The notes: generated by a model not told the origin, from the sequence alone. 64,000 nucleotides of DNA from Chloroflexota bacterium (GCA_029262675.1 JAJCYW010000021.1:62001-126000); one strand, 5' to 3'; counted from the first letter of the stretch, positions 8,316 through 16,312 are shown. Translations and numbers: made by a program.

Positions 8316-8321
8316 ATTCTA
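8316..8321 (-). promoter_or_regulatory. Candidate -10 box of the truncated cyclase leader
   Basis: TAGAAT on the minus strand ends 9 nt before the ATG at 8306. Box and spacing are the same as those before the intact paralogue (10880-10885), so the remnant kept its promoter. A clear -35 was not seen. Confidence 0.4.
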
Positions 8322-8330
8322 ACCTAACGC

Positions 8331-9443
8331 CTAACGTGCGGCGGGCAGTAGCTCGAGCGCGTTGTTGTCGGCGATCGAGGTGACGAGTCCGTCGAGCATC
8401 CCTTCCCAGAGCTTCACTGCTCGCTCGCCTGTCTGCTCCAGCGTGGCTCCGCTGACGATCATGATTGCGAGCGCTACGACGAGCGATCGGCGGTAGTCGT
8501 CGAGAAGCTCAGCGAACGGATAGTCGCGCACGCCGCGTTCGAGCAAGACTTCGTGATAGGCCTGGATCAGGCGCGCCTCGCACTCCCGCCGGCGCTCGGG
8601 GGCCATGCAGCCACTCACGAAGTAGGCGAGATCGTATGGCCCGCTGCTGCGGTTGGGCGTTTGCCAGTCAAAGACCGCCAGCTCGTATGCCGCCCCGTCA
8701 GCTCCGAAGAACATGTTGTCCAGCCTGTAGTCCGCGTGAACGATCGTCTCGGGTTGGGCTTCAAGCTGGGGGAGGGCAGCCAGGATGTGCTGGTCAAGCG
8801 TGGCCATCGCGCCGGCGATCTCTGCCGGCAGCCGCTCACCGGATTGTTCCATGAACTCCTTGCTCGCCTGCGGATACAGGGCCTGCATCGACAAGCGGAC
8901 GAGATCGCTTCCGAGCGGCAGCCACGTAATCTGTTGTAGCTTCGGGTTGTCCCACCAGATGGCGTGGAACTTCGCCAGCTCTCTCACGGCCAACAACGCT
9001 TCATCCTCGGAGCAGCCGGCGACCTGGTCGCCTACGCGACCCGTTGCGGTAAGGTCCTCCAGGAGCAGGAAGTACCGGTCGCTATCGATGTCCATCGCGC
9101 TGTAGTAGCAGCGCGGCGTGAAGAGGCCGACTTGGTCGCCAATTTCGGCGTAGAAGCGGACCTCGCGTTCGTACGCGCCGTAGAGCTTTCCGATAGCCCG
9201 GGCGGCCTCGTCATGTGAAGGGAACTTAGCGATGACGGTGCGGGGCGCGCCCTCGGCGTCGCCGTTGTACTGCAGATGCAGCCGCGCGAGAAGTCCGATA
9301 AAGCCGGCGCCCTCGCCGACTGTCTCCGCGTCGAACGAGCTGACGGCGGCGTCGCCGCTTATGGCGCCGTCAGCCTGCAGCGCCTCCGTGAGCCAGCTCG
9401 GCGTCAATTGGGCCGGACTCTGTGGAATCTCCTGGTCCACCAT
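8331..9443 (-). CDS. Small-molecule kinase of the phosphotransferase (APH/ecdysteroid-kinase-like) family
   Basis: A 370-aa kinase-like protein of the aminoglycoside phosphotransferase superfamily. An N-lobe segment VIAKFPS lies near residue 75 and the acidic LLLEDL hinge near 130. The catalytic loop HADYRLDNMFF (near 245) supplies the Asp and Asn, and AVFDWQTPNRS supplies the metal-binding Asp. A paralogue lies at 59431-60537. ATG 9443 is chosen because GGAGGCAACTG precedes it directly. The substrate is unknown; the group includes many enzymes near acyl-CoA metabolism genes, so an antibiotic-resistance role should not be assumed. Confidence 0.8.
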   Translation of the reverse strand: MVDQEIPQSPAQLTPSWLTEALQADGAISGDAAVSSFDAETVGEGAGFIGLLARLHLQYNGDAEGAPRTVIAKFPSHDEAARAIGKLYGAYEREVRFYAEIGDQVGLFTPRCYYSAMDIDSDRYFLLLEDLTATGRVGDQVAGCSEDEALLAVRELAKFHAIWWDNPKLQQITWLPLGSDLVRLSMQALYPQASKEFMEQSGERLPAEIAGAMATLDQHILAALPQLEAQPETIVHADYRLDNMFFGADGAAYELAVFDWQTPNRSSGPYDLAYFVSGCMAPERRRECEARLIQAYHEVLLERGVRDYPFAELLDDYRRSLVVALAIMIVSGATLEQTGERAVKLWEGMLDGLVTSIADNNALELLPAAR

Positions 9444-9493
9444 CAGTTGCCTCCCTGTACGGCGCGCGCCTCGGCCGGGTGGCCGGAGTTCGA

Positions 9494-10870
9494 CTAACCG
9501 TCCTCGCGCCAACGCACCGACCAGAGCCGCACCGGGTCCTCGAAGCCACGCAGCGCGGAATCGCCACGGTCAGAGAAGAGGAACTCCTTGCCGGCAGCGA
9601 GTTGACGCACCACGTCCGAGACAAGGATTTCGCTTGGCTCCGCCTGGCCGCAGATGCGGGCCGCGAGGTCTACCGACGTCCCGAATAGATCGTCGTCCTC
9701 TGAGATCGGCTCGCCGGCGTTGAGACCGATGTAGACCTGGAGCGGTGCTTCGACAGGCTCAGCATGACGTTTGACGGCCTCAGCATGATGTTGCTCGACG
9801 CCCCGTTGAATCGCGATAGCGCAGTTGAGCGCGCCGATGGCCGAGCCAAACGACGCCATGATGCCATCGCCCGTGTGCTTGATTTCGCTGCCGCCGTTGG
9901 CTGCCAGCGCCTCGCGGACGATGCGATTGTGCGTCCGCAGCACTTCTTGCGCCTTCACGTCGCCGAGCTGTTGCCTGTTGGCGGTCGAGGACTGCATATC
10001 AGTGAACAGGATGGTGACGAGGCCGGACGAGGCAGATGGGGCACTCTCACCGGCCTGCTCTCCTTCGCTCAGGAACTCATCGATGGCCTTGAGCACTGCC
10101 TCCGAATCGCCAATGTACGTGATCATCGACTGCCCCTCTAACACAACTAGCCGAGCGTCCGGTATGTCAGAGGCGAGGACTCTGGAGGACTTCAAGGCAT
10201 TCGCACCCTCGCCACGGCACAACACCAGCGTCGGCGCTCTCAGCCGCGGCACGAACTCCGTGGCGTCAAGTTCCGTAACCACACGAAAGAACGTCCTGGC
10301 TGTCTCCTGTGTAACGCACTCTCGATAGTACGCAGCGCCCTGGCGTGCCTCCTCACCTGACGACCAGCCGAGATAAATGCGAGTCGCTGTCTCCGTGTAA
10401 ATTTCCCAGTCCTGGTCAATCAGAGCGCGCACGGCCTCGTATACGGGCGTGTCCTGCATTCCTTCTGAGGTCGGGGCGTAGGAGCACCAAAATAGCAGGT
10501 GTGCCACGCGCTCCGGATGTCTGGCCGCGTAGGCGATGGCCACTAGCCCGCCGCCAAGGCTACCAAGGAGGTCGAACCTCTCAAGGCCCAGATGCGTGAC
10601 CACCGCGTCCAGGTCCAGCACAAAGGTATCCAGAGTGAAGTCGGTTATGTCGCGGTCGCTGAGCCCTGTTCCTCTTCCGTCATAGCGGACGACCATTCGC
10701 TCCTCCGCCAGTCGCTGAAAGTAGGAGCTAGCGCCAGGAAGCTGCCACTCGGCCTGAACGTGACTGAATTCTGGGGTTGGCGCGAGCACAAGAGGCGACC
10801 CCTCGCCCAACGTCGAGAAGGCGATGCTCACCCCATCGCTTGTCTTCGCGTACTGTATGCGCGGCTCCAT
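9494..10870 (-). CDS. Alpha/beta-hydrolase-like domain fused to class III adenylate/guanylate cyclase
   Basis: A 458-aa two-domain protein without signal peptide. Residues 1-268 have an alpha/beta-hydrolase fold with a nucleophile-elbow Ser104 (GSLGGG). The acid site reads RGEGANAL and the expected His site reads EGQSMITYIGD, so the Asp and His of the triad appear absent. Residues 284-458 are a class III cyclase: FTDMQSST (metal Asp291), KHTGDG (Lys331 and Asp335) and DLFGTSVDLAARI. The lysine favours ATP as substrate, giving cAMP. The transition-state Asn position is Asp. The design recalls mycobacterial Rv1900c. The hydrolase part may be a ligand sensor; that is inference. Confidence 0.85.
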   Translation of the reverse strand: MEPRIQYAKTSDGVSIAFSTLGEGSPLVLAPTPEFSHVQAEWQLPGASSYFQRLAEERMVVRYDGRGTGLSDRDITDFTLDTFVLDLDAVVTHLGLERFDLLGSLGGGLVAIAYAARHPERVAHLLFWCSYAPTSEGMQDTPVYEAVRALIDQDWEIYTETATRIYLGWSSGEEARQGAAYYRECVTQETARTFFRVVTELDATEFVPRLRAPTLVLCRGEGANALKSSRVLASDIPDARLVVLEGQSMITYIGDSEAVLKAIDEFLSEGEQAGESAPSASSGLVTILFTDMQSSTANRQQLGDVKAQEVLRTHNRIVREALAANGGSEIKHTGDGIMASFGSAIGALNCAIAIQRGVEQHHAEAVKRHAEPVEAPLQVYIGLNAGEPISEDDDLFGTSVDLAARICGQAEPSEILVSDVVRQLAAGKEFLFSDRGDSALRGFEDPVRLWSVRWREDG

Positions 10871-10879
10871 AGCGGCTCT

Positions 10880-10885
10880 ATTCTA
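10880..10885 (-). promoter_or_regulatory. Candidate -10 box for leaderless cyclase transcript
   Basis: TAGAAT on the minus strand, 9 nt before the ATG of the hydrolase-cyclase. No Shine-Dalgarno sequence intervenes, and the box is conserved in front of the truncated paralogue at 8.3 kb. Confidence 0.45.
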
Positions 10886-10943
10886 CTACAGGGGTAGGCT
10901 GAATATGGACGTAAGAACCGCCGGGTCCGGCTGTTGGGGGCGA

Positions 10944-11912
10944 CTACGGGACGAGAACGACGCGACCGAAGGCCTGGCGGCTCTCGATGTAGGCGTGGGC
11001 GCCCGCGGCCTCGGAGAGTGGGAACGAGCGGTCGACGACGGCCCGCAGCTTGCCGGCGGCGACATCGGCGATGTGGTTGGCGATGATGGCGCGGGCGCGG
11101 TCGGGCTGCAGCGCAAGCTCCGCGCCGAGGAAGACGCCCGTCAGGCTACGGTTGCCCGCGGAAAGCGCGCCGAGGTCGGGCTTTGTGCCATCGCGACCGG
11201 CGCTGCCGACCGAAATCGCGCGACCGCGGTAGCGCAGCGACTCGAGGCTGCCCTGCAGCGTCCGTCCGCCGACGGAATCGACGACGAGGTCGACGCCTTG
11301 GCCGTTGGTGAGCGCACGCGCTTCGGCGACGAAATCACCTGTCTTGTAGTTGATGCCGTGGTCCAGACCGAACTCCTTGAGCCGCTCCAGTCGCTCGTCG
11401 CTGGAGGCGGTGGCGAGCACCGTCGCGCCGGCGCGTTTTGCGAGTTGGATAGCCGCTAGTCCGACGCCGCCCGCGCCCGCCTGGATCAGCACCGTCTCGC
11501 CGGCCTGGAGCTTGCCGAACTCGAAGAGGCAGTCGTCGGCCGTGCCGAACGGAACGGGAATGGTGGCCGCTTGCTGGATGTCCATGCCATCTGGCAGGAG
11601 CCAGGTCGCGTTCGCGGGCACGGCGACCATCGCCGCGTGCGAGCCAAACGGCATCACGGCGACGACCCGGTCGCCGGCCGCGCGGTCGGTCACGTCGGGC
11701 GCGATCTCGCGGATTGTGCCCGCGCACTGGTAGCCGACGATGTGCGGCTCCGCGACCATCGCGCCGCCGGCGCGGTTGAGAGTATCGCCGCCCTCGATGC
11801 TGATCGCTTCGACGTCGATCAGCACACCGCCAGGCGGGCAGGCGGGATCGGGCACGTCCTCGTACTTGAAAACGCTCGGGGGTCCGGTCTCGTAGTAGAC
11901 TGCCGCTTTCAT
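10944..11912 (-). CDS. Zinc-independent quinone oxidoreductase (MDR family)
   Basis: A 322-aa NADPH:quinone reductase-like member of the medium-chain dehydrogenase superfamily. It shows the N-terminal GroES-like domain (MKAAVYYETGPPSVFKYEDV), the Rossmann motif AGAGGVGLAAIQLAKRAGA near residue 145, and VDLVVDSVGG. Structural and catalytic zinc ligands are absent, as in QOR/zeta-crystallin-type enzymes. Substrates could be quinones or alpha,beta-unsaturated carbonyls. ATG 11912 is preferred over an upstream start that would add a low-complexity leader. There is no Shine-Dalgarno sequence; TAGACT ends 8 nt upstream. It is divergent from the LOG gene. Confidence 0.88.
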   Translation of the reverse strand: MKAAVYYETGPPSVFKYEDVPDPACPPGGVLIDVEAISIEGGDTLNRAGGAMVAEPHIVGYQCAGTIREIAPDVTDRAAGDRVVAVMPFGSHAAMVAVPANATWLLPDGMDIQQAATIPVPFGTADDCLFEFGKLQAGETVLIQAGAGGVGLAAIQLAKRAGATVLATASSDERLERLKEFGLDHGINYKTGDFVAEARALTNGQGVDLVVDSVGGRTLQGSLESLRYRGRAISVGSAGRDGTKPDLGALSAGNRSLTGVFLGAELALQPDRARAIIANHIADVAAGKLRAVVDRSFPLSEAAGAHAYIESRQAFGRVVLVP

Positions 11913-11920
11913 ATCGGTGC

Positions 11921-11926
11921 AGTCTA
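11921..11926 (-). promoter_or_regulatory. Candidate -10 box for quinone oxidoreductase
   Basis: TAGACT on the minus strand ends 8 nt before the ATG at 11912, with no Shine-Dalgarno sequence between. It has the same layout as the other leaderless candidates in this window. Confidence 0.4.
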
Positions 11927-12004
11927 CTGTATCGGGTGCGTCGCGGTCTGTCACGCGGCGGCTGGGGGCGCTAGTGTGATGACGCAGTGAAGGAGACGGA
12001 GCAC

Positions 12005-12769
12005 ATGACAGGAAAGCAGCCGCCCCCCGGGGAACCACCCATCGAAAAGCCGCCGTCACCGGAGGAGCGCAGGTTCCTCCAGGGGCCCCAACCACGCGGG
12101 TTCGAATTGTGGCGCGCGCTGCAAATCTTCTTCGAATTCATCCACGGTTTCCGCAAGCTGCACTTCGTCGGGCCGTGCGTGACAGTCTTCGGCTCCGCCC
12201 GCTTCGATGAGGACCACCGCTACTACCAGCTCGCGCGTGACACCGGGCGGCTGCTGGCCGAGGCGGGGTTCACGGTGATGACCGGCGGCGGGCCCGGCAT
12301 TATGGAGGCGGCGGCCCGCGGCGCACAGGAAGCCGGAGGGCGGACGGTCGGCTGCAACATCGTCCTGCCGCACGAGCAAGAGGCGAACCCATACCTGGAC
12401 GTCGTCGTCAACTTCCAGCGCTTCTACGTGCGGAAGGTGATGCTGCTCAAGTATTCCTATGCCTTCGTCGTCCTGCCCGGCGGATACGGTACGTTCGACG
12501 AAGTGTTCGAGACGGCGACGTTGGTGCAGACGGCGAAGATCGCCGACTTCCCGATAGTCCTGCTGGGCCGCGACTTCTGGGACCCGGTCGTCGAGTTGCT
12601 ACAGTCGAAGCTCGTCGCAGAAGGCACCATAGACGAGGGCGACCTGAAACTACTGGAGCTGGCCGACTCGCCAGAAGAAGCCGTCGCAGACATCCGGGAG
12701 ATTGCGATGAACCGCTTCGGCCTCGTCGACGGCCCGAAGGCGAAGCGTCACCGGATACTTGGGGAATAA
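12005..12769 (+). CDS. LOG family protein (cytokinin riboside 5'-monophosphate phosphoribohydrolase-like)
   Basis: LOG proteins cleave nucleoside 5'-monophosphates to base and ribose 5-phosphate. This 254-aa protein has SARFDEDH, then GGGPGIMEAAARGA near residue 95 and LPGGYGTFDEVFE near 155; the PGGxGTxxE motif holds the active site. A proline-rich N-terminal tail of about 35 residues precedes the domain. The ATG at 12005 is preceded by AAGGAGACGGAGC. It is followed by two perfect hairpins and converges on purU. Confidence 0.88.
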   Translation: MTGKQPPPGEPPIEKPPSPEERRFLQGPQPRGFELWRALQIFFEFIHGFRKLHFVGPCVTVFGSARFDEDHRYYQLARDTGRLLAEAGFTVMTGGGPGIMEAAARGAQEAGGRTVGCNIVLPHEQEANPYLDVVVNFQRFYVRKVMLLKYSYAFVVLPGGYGTFDEVFETATLVQTAKIADFPIVLLGRDFWDPVVELLQSKLVAEGTIDEGDLKLLELADSPEEAVADIREIAMNRFGLVDGPKAKRHRILGE

Positions 12770-12770
12770 G

Positions 12771-12803
12771 TCTATCGTGCGGGTGGAACACCCGCGCGAT
12801 AGA
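12771..12803. terminator. Hairpin 1 after LOG gene
   Basis: TCTATCGTGCGGGTG (12771-12785) pairs with CACCCGCGCGATAGA (12789-12803) over 15 positions with one G-U, around a GAA loop. It starts one base after the LOG stop and probably terminates transcription from both convergent genes. No clear T tract follows. Confidence 0.6.
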
Positions 12804-12805
12804 TT

Positions 12806-12837
12806 CAACAATGCGGCCGGGTGCGGCCGCATTGTTG
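12806..12837. terminator. Hairpin 2 after LOG gene
   Basis: A perfect 13-bp stem, CAACAATGCGGCC (12806-12818) with GGCCGCATTGTTG (12825-12837), around a 6-nt loop. It is placed 2 nt after hairpin 1 and has the same tandem arrangement seen after other genes in this window. Confidence 0.6.
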
Positions 12838-12922
12838 GGCTGATTCGGAAAGTCAGCGAGCGCCCGTCGCTAGGCCGGGCACGTGGCCAGCCTGGCCGCA
12901 AAGGCGCCTGGCTCTCATGAGT

Positions 12923-13786
12923 TCAGTCAAACACCACGGTCTTGTTGCCGTAGACGACGATGCGCTGCCGCAGGTGCAGGTCGAGCGCGCGGGCGAGGAC
13001 GACTTTCTCCAGGTCGCGGCCCTTGCGGACCAAGTCTGGAACCGAGTCGCGATGGCTGGTCTGAGCAACGTCTTGCGCGATGATGGGCCCCTGGTCGAGC
13101 TCCGGCGTGACGTAGTGGGCCGTCGCGCCGATCACTTTGACGCCGCGTTCGTGAGCCTGGTGATAGGGCCGGGCGCCCGCAAACGCCGGCAGGAACGAGT
13201 GGTGGATGTTGATCATGCGACCTAGGAAGCGGCTCACGAAGCCCTCCCCCACAACCTGCATGTAGCGGGCTAGGACGACGATATCGACCTGCCGCTCCTC
13301 CAGCAGCGTGACGATCTCCTGTTCGGACTCGGCCTTGCTCCCCGGGGTGACCTCGTAGCGCCGGAAGTCGACGCCGAAATCGCCGGCGATGCTCCCCAGG
13401 TCGTCGTGGTTGCTGACGACGAGCGGGACCTCGGCACGGAACTCGCCCATCTTCCAGCGCGCCAGCAGGTCGTAGAGGCAGTGCGGCAGCTTCGAGACGA
13501 AGACGGCGATGCGTGGTGTGCTATCGGAGAAGCTGAGGCTCCACGTCATACCGAAGCGTTCGGCGATGGGACGGAAGGCGTCCTCGATCTCGTCGCGAGC
13601 TATCGCGAAGCCGTCCAGCTCCCACTCGACGCGCTGAAGGAAGACGCCTTCCTCCTGGTCGGTGTGCTGGTCGGCGTGGATGATGTTGCCCTGGTTCTGG
13701 TAGAGAAAGTCGGAGACGAACGCCACCAGCCCCTTCTGGTCGGGGCACGACAGCAGCAGCACAGCGGTGACTGGTTCGTTCGCCAT
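12923..13786 (-). CDS. purU: Formyltetrahydrofolate deformylase
   Basis: PurU hydrolyses 10-formyl-THF to formate and THF, balancing one-carbon units for purine synthesis. 287 aa: an N-terminal ACT domain (LLSCPDQKGLVAFVSDFLY) and a C-terminal formyltransferase-fold domain with INIHHSFLPAFAGARPY (catalytic Asn and His) and the Asp in ELDQGPII. ATG 13786 gives the standard N-terminus. TACACT ends 7 nt upstream without a Shine-Dalgarno sequence. It is convergent with the LOG gene. Confidence 0.95.
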   Translation of the reverse strand: MANEPVTAVLLLSCPDQKGLVAFVSDFLYQNQGNIIHADQHTDQEEGVFLQRVEWELDGFAIARDEIEDAFRPIAERFGMTWSLSFSDSTPRIAVFVSKLPHCLYDLLARWKMGEFRAEVPLVVSNHDDLGSIAGDFGVDFRRYEVTPGSKAESEQEIVTLLEERQVDIVVLARYMQVVGEGFVSRFLGRMINIHHSFLPAFAGARPYHQAHERGVKVIGATAHYVTPELDQGPIIAQDVAQTSHRDSVPDLVRKGRDLEKVVLARALDLHLRQRIVVYGNKTVVFD

Positions 13787-13793
13787 GGTGGTG

Positions 13794-13799
13794 AGTGTA
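13794..13799 (-). promoter_or_regulatory. Candidate -10 box for purU
   Basis: TACACT on the minus strand, 7 nt before the purU ATG, with no ribosome-binding site between. Another example of the TANNNT-before-start pattern. Confidence 0.4.
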
Positions 13800-13843
13800 G
13801 GGAATGGGCGCACCGCAGGCCAGGGCCGAGCTGGCCCTGCGAG

Positions 13844-13860
13844 TCCACCCAGCGGACGCC
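13844..13860 (-). pseudogene. Remnant of a third lipoprotein 3' end
   Basis: The bases here repeat GTCCACCCAGCGGACG, the reverse complement of the final VRWVD codons of both neighbouring lipoprotein genes (at 13874 and 14634). The rest of the copy is missing. It suggests the tandem array once had more members or that its end was duplicated by slippage. Confidence 0.45.
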
Positions 13861-13872
13861 GGGGCGGGCGAC

Positions 13873-14610
13873 CTAGTCCACCCAGCGGACGTAGATTTCG
13901 ATGTCGGCGGCGGCGCGTTCCGCGGCGAGGAACGCGGAGCAGTCGTACGGGAGTGCGTCGGTCAAGTCACGGTCGAACACAGAAGCTGGCTCCTCACTAC
14001 AGAAGAGCTTCGCTAGAGCGCCAACACCACGCCGCATGCGCATATTTTCAACGATACTTTCGTCGTTCGCCCAATCGCGAAGCGGATAACCGTACTTCAC
14101 CAGATCCTCCCGCAATTCAGCGAGTTCTTCCGGTGTTCGTTCAAGTTCGTCCGAGAAAATATGGGCTTCATTTTCGCGCAGCCACTCCTGTACCTCTTCG
14201 CGGTCTGCAATGGTGTCTTCCCGCAGCGCAGCCTGTCACAATAGCGCCTCCTCGATAAGCAGAACTAGCGGGTCGGCTTGCGCAAATTGCGTGAAAAGCG
14301 ACCCGTACTCCGTGTCGGATGGGGACACCCCGAATTCAAGCGTGCGACGGTTCTCCAAAAGCCGGAACTGTTGTGCCAGCAAGTCATCGCCTGTCAGTAG
14401 CTCACCGTTCACGCGCGCGACGAAGGCAGGATAGTTGTGATGCAAAGGCGGAGTCACCTCGCCGTAGACGTTCAGGAAGCGGTCCTCGCCGGTGACGTCG
14501 AGTCGAGTGACTAATATCCTGGCGTCCGCGCCTCTAGTGACAGTGAGAATCACCGCGGTCGAGAGGAGCAGGAGCAAAACTACCAGCGCCGGTGCGTATC
14601 GTGTGAGCAT
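13873..14610 (-). pseudogene. SurA-N-like protein gene interrupted by an in-frame TGA
   Basis: This is a tandem paralogue of the lipoprotein gene at 14629-15357. The frame runs from ATG 14610 for 124 codons, meets TGA at 14238-14236, and continues open in the same frame to a normal stop at 13873. Where the intact copy reads EALLRQAVLRE, this one reads EALL-stop-QAALRE, so an Arg CGA codon became TGA. The N-terminus has a hydrophobic helix but no lipobox cysteine. The C-terminal ~70 residues still match closely (LAAERAAADIEIYVRWVD). Either a truncated 124-aa protein is made or the gene is dead. A sequencing error at one base is the alternative. Confidence 0.8.
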
Positions 14611-14628
14611 CGCCATGCCTCCTGGCCC

Positions 14629-15357
14629 CTAGTCCACCCAGCGGACGTAGATTTCGATGTCAGCGGCGGCGCGTTCGGCGGCGAGGAACGCATCGCAATC
14701 GTAGCCAGTAATGCTAGTAAGATCGTGGTCAAACGGCGATTCTGGAATGCCGTCGCAGGCTAGTTTGCCGAGATTGCCGATACCGCGCCGCATGCGGAGA
14801 TCCTCAACTATCCCATCGTCGGCAGCCCAATCGTGAAGCGGATAGCCGTAAGCAATTACTGTTTCTTGGAATTCTGCAAGCTCACCAGGTTTCCAGCCAC
14901 GATCCTCGCTGTATAGATCAGCCTCATTCTCACGCAGCGACTGCTCTACATCAGTGCGACTGGCAAGCGTGCCTTCGCGCAGTACCGCCTGTCGCAGAAG
15001 CGCCTCGTCGATAACCAATTTCAACGGATCGGCGGTGTCGAACTGCTCGATGAGCGGTGCGAACTCTTCGTCGGAACGGGACACGCTACCCAGCAGCGAA
15101 TCGCGGGTCCAGACAAGCTGTACTTGGCGAGCCATCAGGGCGTCTCCCGTCAAGGCTTCTCCGTTGACCGTGGCGACGACAGCAGGGTATTCGTGCGGAA
15201 CGGGCGGAACGGAATGTCCGAAAACGTTCACGATGTGGTCCTCGGGGTCGAAATCGAGACGTTGGATCGACACTATGCCGCCGCCGCTGCCCCCGCCGCA
15301 TGCCGCAGCGACGAGCAGGATCAGAACAATCAGTGCCGGCACGTAGCGCTTCTGCAT
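14629..15357 (-). CDS. Lipoprotein with SurA/PrsA N-terminal-like domain, no PPIase domain
   Basis: A 242-aa exported lipoprotein with signal sequence MQKRYVPALIVLILLVAAAC (Cys20 lipidated) and a Gly/Ser linker. The next segment, AVVATVNGEALTGDALMARQ then LKLVIDEALLRQAVLREG, resembles the N-terminal chaperone domain of SurA/PrsA-type foldases, but no parvulin domain follows. It may hold or guide exported proteins, or the resemblance may be structural only. The second ATG (15357) is used because AGGGAGG sits 7 nt before it but only 1 nt before the first ATG at 15363. A broken copy follows directly downstream. Confidence 0.7.
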   Translation of the reverse strand: MQKRYVPALIVLILLVAAACGGGSGGGIVSIQRLDFDPEDHIVNVFGHSVPPVPHEYPAVVATVNGEALTGDALMARQVQLVWTRDSLLGSVSRSDEEFAPLIEQFDTADPLKLVIDEALLRQAVLREGTLASRTDVEQSLRENEADLYSEDRGWKPGELAEFQETVIAYGYPLHDWAADDGIVEDLRMRRGIGNLGKLACDGIPESPFDHDLTSITGYDCDAFLAAERAAADIEIYVRWVD

Positions 15358-15363
15358 CGCCAT

Positions 15364-15415
15364 GCCTCCCTAACGCGCAGTATAGCGAACGCGCCCGCCG
15401 GGCGGGCCGCGCGGG
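15364..15415 (-). terminator. GC-rich hairpin between Nudix gene and lipoprotein
   Basis: In the gap after the Nudix stop, the minus strand reads GGCCCGCCCGGCGGGCGCG, a short GC stem (GCCCGC with GCGGGC) flanked by GCGC repeats. It is a plausible weak terminator. The remainder of the gap holds the lipoprotein ribosome-binding site GGGAGG. Confidence 0.35.
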
Positions 15416-15982
15416 CTACAGCTCCGCCCGGATCAGCTCCAGGAACTGGTGTAACATGCGACCCGTTGCGCCCCAGATCAGGTGCTCGCCGTAGGTGAAG
15501 GAGGGCGTACGGACGCGGTTGCCGCGCCACTCCAGCTCCTGCATGTTCATCGTCGCCGGCTCTAGCAGGTGCGGCAGCGGCACCTCCAGCAGCTCGGCCA
15601 CCTCGAAGCCGCTGAGCGCGAACGGGTACGGCGCGGCCCGCGTGACGCGGCCGACGAACGGCGTGACGAGGAAGTCGCTTATGGTGATCATGTCGTCGAG
15701 CTGGCCGAGGAGCTCCACGTCCTCTTCCGCGAGGCCAATCTCCTCCTCGCTCTCGCGCAGGGCCGTCATGCGCAGGTCGACGTCGCCCTCGTCTTCCGCG
15801 CCGCCGGGGAACGAGACCTGGCCTTTGTGGTGGAGCACGAGCTCCGACCGCACCTGGAAGAGGATGTGCTGCGTCGCGTCCTTCTCGTAGAGGGCGATCA
15901 GCACGGCGGCGCGCTCGAGGTCGTCGCGGTCGATGCGCTTGGGCTCGTAGGCCGCGAGCGCGTTGCGTATCTGCTCCAGCAT
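15416..15982 (-). CDS. Nudix hydrolase, CoA diphosphatase type
   Basis: A 188-aa Nudix protein. LHHKGQVSFPGG (residues ~52-63) is the CoA-pyrophosphatase signature preceding the Nudix box, and TALRESEEEIGL is the REx2EExG core binding Mg. It probably splits CoA or acyl-CoA to 4'-phosphopantetheine and 3',5'-ADP, as in NudL/NUDT7. ATG 15982 has no Shine-Dalgarno sequence but TACACT ends 9 nt upstream. It sits alone at the edge of a lower-GC intergenic patch. Confidence 0.9.
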   Translation of the reverse strand: MLEQIRNALAAYEPKRIDRDDLERAAVLIALYEKDATQHILFQVRSELVLHHKGQVSFPGGAEDEGDVDLRMTALRESEEEIGLAEEDVELLGQLDDMITISDFLVTPFVGRVTRAAPYPFALSGFEVAELLEVPLPHLLEPATMNMQELEWRGNRVRTPSFTYGEHLIWGATGRMLHQFLELIRAEL

Positions 15983-15991
15983 GTCGCTAGG

Positions 15992-15997
15992 AGTGTA
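15992..15997 (-). promoter_or_regulatory. Candidate -10 box for the Nudix gene
   Basis: TACACT on the minus strand ends 9 nt before the ATG at 15982, with no ribosome-binding site. It follows the leaderless pattern. Confidence 0.4.
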
Positions 15998-16226
15998 GCG
16001 CAGGGTGGGAGAGCGGGGAGGCGATGACAGGCGCGTATTATGAGTTCAGATTAGATAGGTCAGGCGGCGCAGATGCCCATATCCTGTTCGGTCGCATAGT
16101 TTCCCTGAAACAGACTAATCGCTTAAGCACCTGACAGTAAATAATGAGAAGTCTGTCAGATTCCGTTCACGACTAGTTGCATACGACCGAATATCTTACT
16201 AGAGAGGGCCGCAGGAAGCCATTGAA

Positions 16227-16259
16227 TTGACAAGATACTACTACTACTACTACTATGAT
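16227..16259 (+). promoter_or_regulatory. Promoter with microsatellite spacer
   Basis: TTGACA at 16227-16232 is a perfect -35. Two -10 candidates follow: TACTAT at 16251-16256 (18-bp spacer) and the better TATGAT at 16254-16259 (21-bp spacer). The spacer is almost wholly (TAC)6. Loss of one TAC unit would put TATGAT at an 18-bp spacing, so repeat number should tune or switch this promoter. It points at the short ORF at 16282. Confidence 0.55.
16236..16253 (+). repeat. (TAC)6 microsatellite
   Basis: Six perfect TAC units lie between the -35 and -10 elements of the promoter at 16227-16259. Trinucleotide tracts are otherwise absent from intergenic DNA in this window. The last units also form half of the palindrome CTACTAT-G-ATAGTAG at 16250-16264. 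Confidence 0.9.
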
Positions 16260-16281
16260 AGTAGGTAAGTAGGAGGCAGCT

Positions 16282-16302
16282 ATGTCGAAGAAGAGTAAGT
16301 AG
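16282..16302 (+). CDS. Six-codon ORF with strong ribosome-binding site
   Basis: ATG TCG AAG AAG AGT AAG TAG encodes MSKKSK. GTAGGAGG ends 5 nt before the ATG, stronger than the site of most genes here. It lies 23 nt after the TATGAT box and 11 nt before a strong hairpin. It could be a leader peptide, a regulatory micro-ORF, or the beginning of a small gene truncated by a TAG (the frame stays open for 11 more codons beyond it). The function is unknown. Confidence 0.4.
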   Translation: MSKKSK

Positions 16303-16312
16303 CGCGAACACG

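Noticed and set aside
8331..9443. Aminoglycoside resistance gene
   Set aside because: Only the superfamily kinase motifs match; subfamily motifs (DQVAGC, FHA.WW) and a paralogue near acyl-CoA genes point to another substrate.
14236..14238. TGA in the lipoprotein paralogue as a selenocysteine codon
   Set aside because: The aligned residue in the intact copy is Arg, no SECIS-like hairpin follows, and TGA is an ordinary stop throughout the window.
16236..16253. (TAC)6 tract as coding repeat or CRISPR element
   Set aside because: It lies between promoter elements, is not inside an ORF, and has no spacer structure.
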